From positions 1 through 64,000 of the forward strand of contig SXXW01000011.1 in the NCBI GenBank assembly GCA_005791165.1: a stretch of DNA of 64,000 nt. The letters run 5' to 3'. The DNA comes from Cytophagaceae bacterium (GTDB taxonomy: Bacteria; Bacteroidota; Bacteroidia; Cytophagales; Spirosomataceae). The position numbers were made by a program, and so were the translations under genes. How positions within the stretch are numbered: position 1 is the stretch's first letter; the number at the start of each line of letters is the position of its first letter. Below the pieces are notes generated by a model, which did no database searches, was not told the origin of the DNA, and was given only the letters and a program-made list of their open reading frames with translations. This document shows, piece by piece, positions 44,919-54,468 of the stretch.

Positions 44919-46100
44919 ATGCGAAGATTATTCGTTTTAATACTCGTCTTAGGATTACCTTATATTGCATTTACACAAAAATCAGCTAATCCTGTTGTGG
45001 AATCTATGCTTATTTTTCCTGGACAGGAAAAGCATGTGCATGGAAGTAGTATGGTGGCTTTGCCCAATGGCGATCTACTTTCTGTTTGGTTTTACGGCAA
45101 CGGAGAACGAAATTCTGACGATGTAAAATTGATGGGGGCTAGATTACAAAAAGGTACAAAGGCATGGAGCGAACCCTTTTTAATGGCCGATACTCCTAAA
45201 TTGCCTGATTGCAATCCCGTATTATTTTTAAATCAAAGCGGCAAATTATTTTTGGTCTGGATTGCGGTCCAATCGAACCGATGGGAACAATCCATTTTGC
45301 GCGTAAAAACGACGACCAATTATGCTAAAGCGGGCGCACCTATTTGGGAATGGCAAGACAATATTTTGTTGAAAATGGATGACCGTTTTGCAAAAGAAAT
45401 TGCTACCAATCTGAAGGCATTACCTTCTCATGCGATTGGCTGGGCTGGTTACGCCCCTAAATACGACGAGATGATTAATGCAGCTGCGTTAGACCCAATG
45501 AAGCGGAATTTGGGTTGGATGACTCGAATCAAACCTTTGCTGATAGGTGCCAACCGAATCGTTTTACCCTTGTATTCAGATGGGTTTAATTTGTCCATCA
45601 TGGCTATTTCAGATGATCAAGGGGCCACGTGGCATCCAAGCTTACCTGTCGTAGGACGCGGACCCATTCAGCCTGCTTTGATCCGTAAAAAAAATGGAAA
45701 CATCATGGCGTTTATGCGGGATAGTGGAGATGATCCTCCTCGAGTGCACATCAGTGAATCGACAGATTTAGGGGAAACCTGGACACCCACAATCAAATCC
45801 GAAATACCCAATACCGCCAGCGTAGAATTGCTCGTCTTAAAAGATGGCCGTTTGGCATTTTTGGGCAATGACATTACAGACGGCCGGTATCGATTCCAAT
45901 TATACATTTCAGAAGATGAAGGCAAAACATGGAAATGGAAAATTCCCATTGAACATGTAGAACCAGGAAAGGGCGGTTTTTCGTATCCCTCCTTCATTCA
46001 AACCCCCGATGGGATGTTGCGTATGACGTATTCATCTCATATAGGTACAGATCAAAAATCAATTAAATATGTGGTCCTTGACCCCTCTAAAATCAAATAA
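44919..46100 (+). CDS. Sialidase-like BNR-repeat protein, exported
   Basis: 393 residues with a signal peptide (about 1-20). Three Asp-box (S-x-D-x-G-x-T-W) turns are visible: SDDQGATW (231), STDLGETW (281) and SEDEGKTW (331), giving a six-bladed sialidase-type propeller. SMVALPNGDLLSVWFYG resembles the first blade of bacterial exo-alpha-sialidase-like proteins. No clear arginine triad can be assigned by eye, so other glycan hydrolase or lyase activities are possible. It begins one base after the preceding stop. Confidence 0.82.
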   Translation: MRRLFVLILVLGLPYIAFTQKSANPVVESMLIFPGQEKHVHGSSMVALPNGDLLSVWFYGNGERNSDDVKLMGARLQKGTKAWSEPFLMADTPKLPDCNPVLFLNQSGKLFLVWIAVQSNRWEQSILRVKTTTNYAKAGAPIWEWQDNILLKMDDRFAKEIATNLKALPSHAIGWAGYAPKYDEMINAAALDPMKRNLGWMTRIKPLLIGANRIVLPLYSDGFNLSIMAISDDQGATWHPSLPVVGRGPIQPALIRKKNGNIMAFMRDSGDDPPRVHISESTDLGETWTPTIKSEIPNTASVELLVLKDGRLAFLGNDITDGRYRFQLYISEDEGKTWKWKIPIEHVEPGKGGFSYPSFIQTPDGMLRMTYSSHIGTDQKSIKYVVLDPSKIK

Positions 46101-46101
46101 A

Positions 46102-48321
46102 ATGAAAAAAAGTATCGCGATATTTTTGCTGTTTTTAAGTGCAGCTGTTTATGGGCAAAAAAAATCAAGTCAGCCTGTTTATGTAGATAGACCCTACATG
46201 CAAGATTATAGTGTGAAATACTATTCAAAAGATAGTCAAGTTGCGTTGAAATCTGCCTATGCCGATCGCAACGGATCCATTAAAATATTTAGTTCGGCGG
46301 GGTTGATGTTGCCACATGATGGCCAATTCTTATACCCAGGCAGCTTGCTTCCAGATAAGCGAAACCGCACTAGTGCCCCTAAAAAAATTCAAAGCTTATT
46401 GGCCCACGAAAACCAATTTGTTTTTGTCGACGACAAAGCTATTTTTAGCCATGCTTGGGCCGGAACTCTTTATTCCACACATGAATTGCCTGGAGCTAAT
46501 ATCGCTGCTGGAGGAAATGATTTTACGTTTTTAATCAGCGATGGATCTTCCTTGCATTTGGTTAAAAAATCAAAGACCTTATTTAAAGTGAATGTGGCGG
46601 GAGACCCATTGTTGGCCATCAATTTTGACAAATCTACCGGGTATTTTTGGGTGCTTACTTCGAAAGGATTGCACCGTTTTGATGCGGCTTCGGGCCAACT
46701 ATCTTTATGGGTTTCGGGAAATAATTTGACGGCATTTGACATCAAAGGAAATGAAGCCGTTGTAGGTAGTAGTGAAGGATTTTTTAAAGTGGATTTGGCT
46801 GGGAAAAAAGCGGGGATACTCCAACAAAAAATTCCGGTGAAATCAATTACATCTGTCAAGATTTTAGGAAATAAAATATGGTTTGGTTCCACTAACGGAG
46901 CATTTGCTTTGCGCAAAGATGGTAAATTTGATTATTACCAAGGGGAGCGCTGGCTTCCAAGTAACGCCGTTACATCGATAAGTGCAGGACCCCAAAATTC
47001 TGTATTGGTTTTAACGAAAGCTGGCTTGGGCCAAATTTGTTTTAAGTCGATGACCTTACATGAAAAGGCGATGTACTATGAGGCTCAAGTGCGGGACCGA
47101 CATATTCGAAATGGCTTTAATGCACACCTGGATAACATGGATCATGGGAATATTACCACGGGGTATTTATCAGATTCTGATAACGACGGCTTATGGACTT
47201 CCATGTATTTAGGAGGTGAAATTTTTAGGTATGCGGTGACGAAGGAAGCGGATGCATTAGCGAATGTACGCGAGGCTTTTGAGTCGATGGAAAGGTTATA
47301 CACGGTTAATCCGGTGCCGGGATTTCCTGCACGTTCTTTTGAAAGGCGTGGATTTATTTCGCAACTTTCAGATCCTGAGCGCTGGCAACATTCTCCCGAG
47401 CCCGAGTGGGACTGGAAATCTACCACATCATCGGACGAAGTGATTGGGCATATTTTTGCCTTTGGTGCTTTGGCAGAATTAGTAGATGTACCTGATTTAC
47501 AAAAACGATCCATTGTTTTGATTGACACACTGATGTCACATATCATCAAAAATAATTGGTATTTAATTGACTACAATGGTAAGCCTACTTTATGGGGTCG
47601 TTGGAATCCGGAGTATGTGAATGGCTTCCCGACAAACATTGGGGATCGTAAACTGAATTCATCCAATATTGTGGCGATGTTACAGACGGCTTATCGGTTT
47701 ACAAAAAAACCAATTTACAAACAGAAAGCTTTTGAACTTATGCAAAAGCATGGGTATTATGAGAATTTGATGCGTCCCATAGATCAAATCGGCCATGCAC
47801 CTGATAGCGCGGATCCACATGCAAAAAATTTGTCGGACGGCTGGAATCATTCGGATGATGAAATGTATTTTGTTGGGTACTGGGGTTTATATCGCTATGC
47901 TTTTAATGATACGTTGAGAGCTAGTTTTAAAAAATCCATCATCGATCATTGGGAAATTGAAAGGCCTGAAAAAGAAGGTGCTTGGAATATATTCACGGCA
48001 TTAACAGGTACACAAAAATTTGATTTAGATGAGGCGGCTTGGTATTTGAGGGAGCACCCGATGGACTTGGTGGATTGGGTCATTCAAAATAGCCATCGTG
48101 GCGATATTGAAAAGCTAGCCCCTAATTTTAGAGATCAAAAAACCAAAGAAGTTTTGCCTCCAGACGAGCGACCTGTCCAACGACATAATGGAAATATGTT
48201 CAATATGGATCGCAATGGGGGCAATGGAAATTCAGAGCATAGTGCTGGGGATATTTGGTTATTGCCTTATTGGATGGGACGATATTTAAAGGTGATTAGT
48301 GCGCCGGTATCAGGAAAATAA
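46102..48321 (+). CDS. Beta-propeller plus helical-barrel protein, exported
   Basis: 739 residues from ATG 46102; the frame opens at 46069 inside the previous gene. It has a signal peptide (about 1-19, AAVYGQ). Residues about 60-330 look like a propeller of short strands (WFGSTNGAFALRKDGK). Residues about 340-720 are helical with conserved aromatic and His residues (FERRGFISQLSDPERWQHSPEPEWDW as separate pieces, WNHSDDEMYFVGYWGLYRYA, EKEGAWNIFTALTG), resembling alpha/alpha-barrel glycosidase-like proteins. I do not recognise a named family. Context points to glycan breakdown. Confidence 0.68.
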   Translation: MKKSIAIFLLFLSAAVYGQKKSSQPVYVDRPYMQDYSVKYYSKDSQVALKSAYADRNGSIKIFSSAGLMLPHDGQFLYPGSLLPDKRNRTSAPKKIQSLLAHENQFVFVDDKAIFSHAWAGTLYSTHELPGANIAAGGNDFTFLISDGSSLHLVKKSKTLFKVNVAGDPLLAINFDKSTGYFWVLTSKGLHRFDAASGQLSLWVSGNNLTAFDIKGNEAVVGSSEGFFKVDLAGKKAGILQQKIPVKSITSVKILGNKIWFGSTNGAFALRKDGKFDYYQGERWLPSNAVTSISAGPQNSVLVLTKAGLGQICFKSMTLHEKAMYYEAQVRDRHIRNGFNAHLDNMDHGNITTGYLSDSDNDGLWTSMYLGGEIFRYAVTKEADALANVREAFESMERLYTVNPVPGFPARSFERRGFISQLSDPERWQHSPEPEWDWKSTTSSDEVIGHIFAFGALAELVDVPDLQKRSIVLIDTLMSHIIKNNWYLIDYNGKPTLWGRWNPEYVNGFPTNIGDRKLNSSNIVAMLQTAYRFTKKPIYKQKAFELMQKHGYYENLMRPIDQIGHAPDSADPHAKNLSDGWNHSDDEMYFVGYWGLYRYAFNDTLRASFKKSIIDHWEIERPEKEGAWNIFTALTGTQKFDLDEAAWYLREHPMDLVDWVIQNSHRGDIEKLAPNFRDQKTKEVLPPDERPVQRHNGNMFNMDRNGGNGNSEHSAGDIWLLPYWMGRYLKVISAPVSGK

Positions 48322-48346
48322 AATTTTGGGTCTTTATATTTAGAAG

Positions 48347-49645
48347 ATGATCAGTATTTGGGTATTCATTTGTGTCGCTATTGTTTTATTAGTGCTGTTC
48401 ATTTCAGTAATAAGGCTACAGCCATTTATATCCTTTTTACTCGTTTCCCTAGGCTTAGGGTTAGCCAGTGGTTTGACTACGGGCGATACGATTGTAGCGA
48501 TCCAAAAAGGAATTGGCGGGACATTGGGCTCTATCATTCCCATCATTATTTTGGGAGCGATGATCGGCAAAATGGTGGCTAAAAGTCAGGCGACAACGGT
48601 GATTGCCGACTGGCTTGTGGATGTCTTAGGGCAAAAAAACTTGCCATTTGCCTTTATGATCATTGGCTTTATTGTGGGCCTTCCTTTGTTTTATTCGGTG
48701 GCGTTTTTGCTGATGGCACCTTTGGTTTTGTCCACAGCCCAGCGACATAATTTACCGGTGGTATATTTGGGCATTCCAATGCTCGCCTCCTTGTCCATTA
48801 CCCAAGGATTTTTGCCGCCTCATCCCGCGCCCTATTATTTAGTGACGCATTTGCCGGGGGCCGACATGGGCATTACCTTGGGATTAGGAATCGTGATTTC
48901 AATTCCGGCGATGCTGGCTTCTGGTTGGCTTTTTGGGAAGACGCTGAAAAATATTCCTGCTTCTCCCATGTCTTTTGTTGAACCTCCCACGGCCGCGAAG
49001 GCACCTAGTCTAAGCTCCAGTTTATTCGTTTTATTATTGCCCGTAGGTTTAATTGCCATGCAATCTTTTGCCAAAAACCTTCATAATCCATTCCTCGAGT
49101 TTGTCGGCGAGCCGATCGTCGCATTATTAATTTCATTGGGCGCTGCTATTTATTTATTGGGATTTAATCGGGGTATTTCCTGGTCGGAAATGCAAGGATG
49201 GTTATTGGAATCCATCAAAGATATTTCTCCCTTGATGTTAACTTTTGGAGGTGCGGGTGCATTTAAAGAAATATTGCAGGCGATGAAAGTTGGGGATGAG
49301 ATTTTGAAATTAACCCAACAAAGCACCTTGGATCCTTTAATTATTGCCTGGATGATTGCCGGGGTTTTACGGATTGTGACGGGCTCTTCGACTGTTGCCG
49401 GGATCACCACTGCGGGATTAATTCTGCCTATTTTAAGTGCTAGCGGTACTAATCCAAATTTAATGGCGCTAAGCATCGGTGCCGGATCGATGGTGCTATC
49501 TCATGTGAATGATGCGGGATTTTGGCTGTACAAGGATTACTTTGGTGTGACCATTAAAGATTCGTTGAGATCTTGGACCATTATGGAAACAATTTTAGCC
49601 GTCGTGGGATTATTAGGAGTGCTCGTTTTACAAAATTATCTATAG
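48347..49645 (+). CDS. GntP-family permease, second in window
   Basis: 432 residues with about 12 membrane helices. GntP marks are GAMIGKMVAKSQATTVIADWL, PPHPAPYYLVTHLPGADMG and the late TGSSTVAGITTAGLI and SHVNDAGFWLYKDYFG. It should carry a gluconate-like sugar acid with H+. Its place inside the ceramidase/sialidase cluster suggests it imports a sugar acid released by those hydrolases, such as an uronic or aldonic acid. Confidence 0.85.
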   Translation: MISIWVFICVAIVLLVLFISVIRLQPFISFLLVSLGLGLASGLTTGDTIVAIQKGIGGTLGSIIPIIILGAMIGKMVAKSQATTVIADWLVDVLGQKNLPFAFMIIGFIVGLPLFYSVAFLLMAPLVLSTAQRHNLPVVYLGIPMLASLSITQGFLPPHPAPYYLVTHLPGADMGITLGLGIVISIPAMLASGWLFGKTLKNIPASPMSFVEPPTAAKAPSLSSSLFVLLLPVGLIAMQSFAKNLHNPFLEFVGEPIVALLISLGAAIYLLGFNRGISWSEMQGWLLESIKDISPLMLTFGGAGAFKEILQAMKVGDEILKLTQQSTLDPLIIAWMIAGVLRIVTGSSTVAGITTAGLILPILSASGTNPNLMALSIGAGSMVLSHVNDAGFWLYKDYFGVTIKDSLRSWTIMETILAVVGLLGVLVLQNYL

Positions 49646-49716
49646 GATTCAGCTAATTCTGACGGCTTTTGCCAAATTTTTCTTTTCTTGCAAGCTTAAA
49701 CTAAAAACCTATTGTT

Positions 49717-50469
49717 ATGAAAAAGTATACTATTTTATTTTTGATGGTATCTGTTGGGGCCATGGCGCAAATTGGCGTCGGCGCTAAAAAACCCAAAAAT
49801 GCCGATATGATGTTTGATGGATCTCGGACCATGTTAGATGAAAAATGGACCTATTGGGAAGGGCCTCGTTTTGCAGCCCAAATGCCTATTAAATGGGAAA
49901 TTGTTTCAGATCCTGTGGATAAAGGAACCACAGTTTCGACCAATGATCCTGCTGGAGCTGGCGGAAAATATGGTGCAGCAGATATTGTTACCAAAAGAAA
50001 ATTCCGTGATTTCAGGTTACACATTGAATTCTTTATTCCTTCAAAAGGGGGGAATTCAGGGGTTTATTTACAAAATAGATATGAAATTCAAGTCTTAGAT
50101 GGCGATACTACGAAGCATGGAATGGCTGCGGTGATTAATGAAACTCCATCCCCTTATTATGCCTATAATGGGATTGGGAAATGGAATGCCTATGATATTC
50201 AGTTCCGTGCAGCTCGATTTAAAGATGGGGAGTTAACTGAAAAGCCGATGGTTACGATGTATTTCAACGGAAAGAAAGTGCATAAAAATCAGGTCATTAA
50301 CCAAGTTTGGGGTGGCCCGAATTCGGGAATTGACGGTGGAAATAATGGGGGAAAAGGGATCACGGATTCTCCTCAAGGGCTGAAATTGCAAGCTGAAGGT
50401 CACGATGTGCGTTATCGGAATATTTGGATGAAAGATATGGATTTTGTTCAGGCAGCAACGGATTTCTAA
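49717..50469 (+). CDS. DUF1080 (3-keto-disaccharide hydrolase-like) exported protein, second in window
   Basis: 250 residues with a signal peptide (about 1-17, AMAQ). The domain opens with a substitute for the LFDGK start (MMFDGSRTMLDEKWTYWEG), followed by FRDFRLHIEFFIP, GNSGVYLQNRYEIQVLD, GKWNAYDIQFRAARF and LKLQAEGHDVRYRNIWMKD. It should hydrolyse a 3-keto-glycoside. It is divergent from the copy at 2631 and has no adjoining sugar dehydrogenase of the PVC type. Confidence 0.82.
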   Translation: MKKYTILFLMVSVGAMAQIGVGAKKPKNADMMFDGSRTMLDEKWTYWEGPRFAAQMPIKWEIVSDPVDKGTTVSTNDPAGAGGKYGAADIVTKRKFRDFRLHIEFFIPSKGGNSGVYLQNRYEIQVLDGDTTKHGMAAVINETPSPYYAYNGIGKWNAYDIQFRAARFKDGELTEKPMVTMYFNGKKVHKNQVINQVWGGPNSGIDGGNNGGKGITDSPQGLKLQAEGHDVRYRNIWMKDMDFVQAATDF

Positions 50470-50514
50470 AAACCATTTTTCTGCATTTAGAGTTAGGTTA
50501 AAAAATATATATTT

Positions 50515-51558
50515 ATGATTCAAGTATCCGGTTATGGCGCCTTAAATGCCACGTCTTCTATTGCTCCTATCGAATTTGAACGCAGGGAATTAGGTGAGAA
50601 AGATATTCTAATTGACATTTTATATTGTGGCGTATGCCATTCTGATATTCACATGGCACGTTCTGAGTGGGGACCATCTGTGTATCCCATTGTTCCAGGC
50701 CATGAGATTGTAGGCAAAATTAGCCGAATCGGTTCTGGGGTAACCCAATTTAAAGTCGGTGAAATGGCAGGAGTAGGAGTTTTTATTGATTCTTGTCGCG
50801 AATGTCCATCATGTAAAAAAGGCCAAGAGCAGTATTGTGATGAAGGGTTTACGCCTACTTACAATGGATATTATCGGGATGGAGTAACGCCTACTTTTGG
50901 AGGTTATTCGACTCAATATGTAGTCGATGAAGCGTTTACGTTGCATATCCCCTTTACAAAAGAACTAGAACGCGTGGCTCCTTTATTGTGTGCGGGAATC
51001 ACCACGTATTCTCCTTTAAAATACGCAGGTGTAGGTAAAGGACATAAAGTGGCGGTGTTAGGTCTGGGTGGTTTGGGCCATATGGGAGTCAAATTTGCGG
51101 TATCTATGGGTGCGGAAGTGACGATGTTAAGTACATCGCCGTCTAAAGAAAATGATGCCAAAATGTTAGGTGCTCATCATTTTGCTTTGTCGACCGACAA
51201 GGATCAAATGAAAGCTTTGCGTGGTCAATTTGATTTTATATTGAACACGGTCGCGGCTAAATATGACTTAAATAAATTTTTAGATTTATTGACGGTCGAA
51301 GGTAAAATGCTTTTGGTGGGAATTCCTCCGGAAGACAATGAATTAGGCAGTGCCAAATTAATTTCGAGGCGTAGAAGCATCATAGGTTCGAACGTCGGCG
51401 GTATTGCTGAAACGCAGGAAATGTTGGACTATTGTGCGGAACATAATATTTTATCCGATGTGGAGATGATTCAAATGAAGGATATTAATGAAGCCTATAC
51501 TCGTATCTCAAATTCCGATGTGAAGTATCGATTTGTCATTGACATGGCTTCGATGTAG
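50515..51558 (+). CDS. Zinc-dependent alcohol dehydrogenase (YahK/cinnamyl-alcohol type)
   Basis: 347 residues. The catalytic zinc set is CGVCHSD and GHE; the structural zinc is CRECPSC..GQEQYC. The nucleotide motif is LGLGGLGHMGVKFA. This is the YahK/CAD branch of medium-chain dehydrogenases, usually NADP-dependent and active on aldehydes. It is the last gene of the 42525 cluster and is followed by a terminator. Confidence 0.88.
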   Translation: MIQVSGYGALNATSSIAPIEFERRELGEKDILIDILYCGVCHSDIHMARSEWGPSVYPIVPGHEIVGKISRIGSGVTQFKVGEMAGVGVFIDSCRECPSCKKGQEQYCDEGFTPTYNGYYRDGVTPTFGGYSTQYVVDEAFTLHIPFTKELERVAPLLCAGITTYSPLKYAGVGKGHKVAVLGLGGLGHMGVKFAVSMGAEVTMLSTSPSKENDAKMLGAHHFALSTDKDQMKALRGQFDFILNTVAAKYDLNKFLDLLTVEGKMLLVGIPPEDNELGSAKLISRRRSIIGSNVGGIAETQEMLDYCAEHNILSDVEMIQMKDINEAYTRISNSDVKYRFVIDMASM

Positions 51559-51582
51559 TCAAAAGTCTTTTAATCGATTATT

Positions 51583-51622
51583 AAATGCCTCTGGAATTCA
51601 TTTTTCTAGGGGCATTTTTTTT
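51583..51622 (+). terminator. Terminator after the alcohol dehydrogenase gene
   Basis: AAATGCCTC pairs with GGGGCATTT across a 17-base loop, followed by a run of T. It lies 25 bases after the stop and probably ends the seven-gene cluster. Confidence 0.65.
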
Positions 51623-51703
51623 CAATCGAGTTTAGCTCATCTTTTTAGGTAGACAAAATGCTTAATTTGGTCTATTTGATAAAGTTCGTAGAAGCTGACT
51701 TCT

Positions 51704-51711
51704 TATGTTTG
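51704..51711 (+). promoter_or_regulatory. -7 element of the ApbE/DUF2271 gene
   Basis: TATGTTTG matches TAnnTTTG and lies 22 bases before the ATG at 51734. The nearest TTTG upstream (51675-51678) is 25 bases away, so the -33 element is weak or displaced. Confidence 0.35.
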
Positions 51712-51733
51712 CAAAATAAACCCAAATACATAT

Positions 51734-53218
51734 ATGCCAGCATTGAACATAGGGTTAGCCTCTTTAGTTTCAGCTATTCCCCAAGCATCCGCCTCAAGTC
51801 ATTCCGGGATTTTATCTGCCCATTTTGATCATATTTTAGGAACTTCCATGGACCTAAAAATCATTGCAAATACCTTTGAAATGGCGGAAAAAGCCGAAAA
51901 GGTAGTTTTGGATGAGATTAAAAGACTTAGTCATATTTTGGGTTCTTTTGATTCGTCGACTGAATTTAGTCGGTGGCAAAAAACGATGCATGAGGCCGTT
52001 CCGGTTTCAGATGAATTGCATTCCGTTCTACAATCTTTTGATGTTTGGAACAAGAAAACGAGTGGGGTAATCCAATCGGCAGCGGAGGAGGTAAACCAAT
52101 TGTGGAATTTGGCGGCGATGGAAAATAAGCTTCCCTCGAAGGATCAATTAGTTGAGGCGGCGTCAAAAGCAAATCTAGCACATTGGGAATTGGGTGAAGG
52201 TACCGCAACTCATATCACAGATGCGGCTTTGCGATTGCATACTTTTGCCAAGTCCTTTATTATGGACCAAGCGAGTGAGAAGGCCATTCAGGAAGCTGGA
52301 GTGGAAGGTTTGGTGATTAATATCGGTGGAGATTTAATGGTCAAAGGAAATTATACAGAAAAAATTGCGTTAACTGATCCAAGAAATAGTTCAGAGAATG
52401 CGGAGCCAATAGCCATTGTCGCATTACATAATAAGGCTGTGGCAACCAGTGGAGATTATAGAAGAGGAGTGGAAATTAACGGAGAGAAATATTCTCACGT
52501 TGTGGATCCAAGAACCGCGCTTCCTGCGGAGGAAATAATCAGCGCCACCGTGATTCACCCCGATGCGGTAACGGCAGGGGCTTTAGCTACTGCGTTTAAT
52601 GTGTTAACGATTGCCGAGTCTAAGGCTTTGGCATTAACGATTCCAGGCATTGAATTTTTATTGATGAATCGCGAGGGTCGGATTACGACGAGTGAAAATT
52701 GGTCAGACCAACTAATATCCTCTGAAAACGAGGTGGCAAAATCTTCTATTTCAATGGTTAATTTGAAAGAAAAGGTCTGGAGTGCTAACCAAGAGCTAGT
52801 GATCAATTTTGAGTTGGCCAGATTTGAAGGAAGATTTAGGCGTCCATTTGTGGCGGTTTGGATTGAAGATGAAAATCATAAACCTGTCCGAAGAATAGCG
52901 CTTTGGTACAATAAACCTCGCTGGCTTCCGGATTTAAGATCCTGGTATGCAGCGCAGCGAGCTAGTGAAATCGATGTGACTTCCATCACTGGAGCTACTC
53001 GGCCAGCCGGAAATTACGCGTTGGTTTGGGACGGCAAAAATGATGCGGGGCAATATGTAAATCAGGGAAAATATACCGTTTTTGTGGAAGCGGCTCGGGA
53101 ACATGGCACGTACCAATTAATCAAGCAGGAGATGAATTTTGATGGTAAACCGAAGGACCAAGTGCTCCCAGGAAATGAGGAAATTACTTCCGCATCATTA
53201 GCTTATAGAAATAAATAA
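51734..53218 (+). CDS. ApbE (FAD:protein FMN transferase) fused to DUF2271
   Basis: 494 residues. Residues about 25-335 are ApbE-like: ILGTSMDLKI at the start, TFAKSFIMDQASE, VINIGGDLMVKG, KAVATSGDYRRG and HVVDPRTALPAEE, with a late Asp-rich AVTAGALATAFN. It transfers FMN onto membrane flavoproteins. Residues about 360-485 form a DUF2271 domain (FVAVWIEDENHKPVRRIALW, GATRPAGNYALVWDG). The fused form is less common than separate genes. It overlaps nothing and abuts the PepSY gene, its usual partner. N-terminal residues about 1-22 may be a signal peptide. Confidence 0.83.
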   Translation: MPALNIGLASLVSAIPQASASSHSGILSAHFDHILGTSMDLKIIANTFEMAEKAEKVVLDEIKRLSHILGSFDSSTEFSRWQKTMHEAVPVSDELHSVLQSFDVWNKKTSGVIQSAAEEVNQLWNLAAMENKLPSKDQLVEAASKANLAHWELGEGTATHITDAALRLHTFAKSFIMDQASEKAIQEAGVEGLVINIGGDLMVKGNYTEKIALTDPRNSSENAEPIAIVALHNKAVATSGDYRRGVEINGEKYSHVVDPRTALPAEEIISATVIHPDAVTAGALATAFNVLTIAESKALALTIPGIEFLLMNREGRITTSENWSDQLISSENEVAKSSISMVNLKEKVWSANQELVINFELARFEGRFRRPFVAVWIEDENHKPVRRIALWYNKPRWLPDLRSWYAAQRASEIDVTSITGATRPAGNYALVWDGKNDAGQYVNQGKYTVFVEAAREHGTYQLIKQEMNFDGKPKDQVLPGNEEITSASLAYRNK

Positions 53219-53833
53219 ATGGAAAAAACTACGGCCACTTCAAAAACAATTTGGAAGACGCCAGTCGCTACGTGGACTCGTTGGCTCCATATTTACTTGT
53301 CCATGTTTAGTTTTATTATTGTCCTTTTCTTTGCGGTCACGGGATTGACATTGAATCATGTCGATTGGTTTCCCGAAAAAACATCGGTCAAAGAAATAGA
53401 TGCCAAATTAAATCCTGCCTGGGTGAATCAATCTGACACCGCAAAAATTCCTAAATTGGCCATAGTCGAATATTTAAGGGCGACCCATGGAGTGAAAGGA
53501 TTGTTGAATGATTTTAGAATTGATGACCGAGAATGCTCTATATCGTTTCAAGGGCCAGGTTATACGTCAGATATATTTATTAGCCGTGAAGATGGGGCCT
53601 ACCATTTAACGGAAACAAATATGGGAATTGTAGCTGTCATGAATGATCTACATAAAGGCCGGGACACCGGCAAAGGATGGTCTTGGATTATCGATCTTTC
53701 CGCCATATTCATGACTTTAATTTCAATAACGGGTTTAATCCTACTTCTATTTTTAAAAAAACGGCGCAGCAATGGATTGGTTGTTGCCATAATTGGCATC
53801 ATTGCTGTTGGAATTATTTATTGGCTTTGGTGA
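53219..53833 (+). CDS. PepSY-associated transmembrane protein
   Basis: 204 residues beginning directly after the ApbE stop. An N-terminal helix (TRWLHIYLSMFSFIIVLFFAVTGLTLNH) carries the H-x-x-x-S pattern of PepSY_TM proteins. A soluble middle (about 50-140) is followed by two C-terminal helices (about 155-204). Such proteins are usually found beside ApbE and DUF2271 and may take part in electron transfer to flavins or haem. The closing hairpin at 53818-53856 covers its last codons. Confidence 0.8.
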   Translation: MEKTTATSKTIWKTPVATWTRWLHIYLSMFSFIIVLFFAVTGLTLNHVDWFPEKTSVKEIDAKLNPAWVNQSDTAKIPKLAIVEYLRATHGVKGLLNDFRIDDRECSISFQGPGYTSDIFISREDGAYHLTETNMGIVAVMNDLHKGRDTGKGWSWIIDLSAIFMTLISITGLILLLFLKKRRSNGLVVAIIGIIAVGIIYWLW

Positions 53834-53856
53834 TTTTAATCTGCCAAAGCCAATAA
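53818..53856. terminator. Hairpin between convergent PepSY and haem-protein genes
   Basis: TTATTGGCTTTGG and CCAAAGCCAATAA form a 13-bp perfect stem; the stop codon TGA (53831-53833) lies in the loop. No strong T run follows on either strand, so termination efficiency is uncertain. Confidence 0.5.
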
Positions 53857-53863
53857 GTACCAT

Positions 53864-54364
53864 TTAAGATTTAGGTCGGGGCTTCATTTTTAAGCTGTCA
53901 GCGGGATACGACGCTTTCAACATTGCCATTTGTGATTTTGCCCATTTGATCAAAACCTCTCTTTGTTGGTCTGTTAAATTAGCATCCCCATGCAAGCCTA
54001 AATAGGTATACGAAGGCATTGGCATTTCTTTTTCCTCTACTTGTTCAATGACCTCTTCCAATTTATGATTTTGAACCGCGATTGGTTTTTGTAAAAAGGT
54101 GGAAAAATTCAAATGTTTTTTTCCGTCATTGATGTGGTGATTTAACCAAAACCCTACAGGTTCGATATTGCTATACCATGGGTACGTAGATTTATTAGTG
54201 TGGCAATCATTACACGCATTTTTTAAGATAACTTGTACGTCGGCAGGGATTTCGTATTTCTTTGAAATATCAAATAGTTGATCATCCGAAAGATTTTTCT
54301 CTTGGGGAATAAATTGAATTACGATCAAGAGGCCAATGAGGCCTAGGGCGATTTTTTTTATCAT
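53864..54364 (-). CDS. Haem-binding domain (Haem_bd) cytochrome-like protein
   Basis: 166 residues from ATG 54364 (MIKKIALGL); the frame opens at 54448 but would add 28 residues without family character. An N-terminal helix (about 3-18) anchors or exports it. CNDCH gives a single c-type haem site, followed by NKSTYPWYSN and EPVGFWLNHHINDGKKHLNFS, the hallmark of the Haem_bd family, and EKEMPMPSY near the C-terminus. It is expected to carry electrons in the periplasm. Confidence 0.85.
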   Translation of the reverse strand: MIKKIALGLIGLLIVIQFIPQEKNLSDDQLFDISKKYEIPADVQVILKNACNDCHTNKSTYPWYSNIEPVGFWLNHHINDGKKHLNFSTFLQKPIAVQNHKLEEVIEQVEEKEMPMPSYTYLGLHGDANLTDQQREVLIKWAKSQMAMLKASYPADSLKMKPRPKS

Positions 54365-54468
54365 TTTTTTGATGTTAACAAGATTTGTAAGTTTGTAATT
54401 TACAATTAATCTTAAAAAATGTCGTAGATTAAAAGATAAAATTGCCAAATTTTGAGATGATTTTGCTC

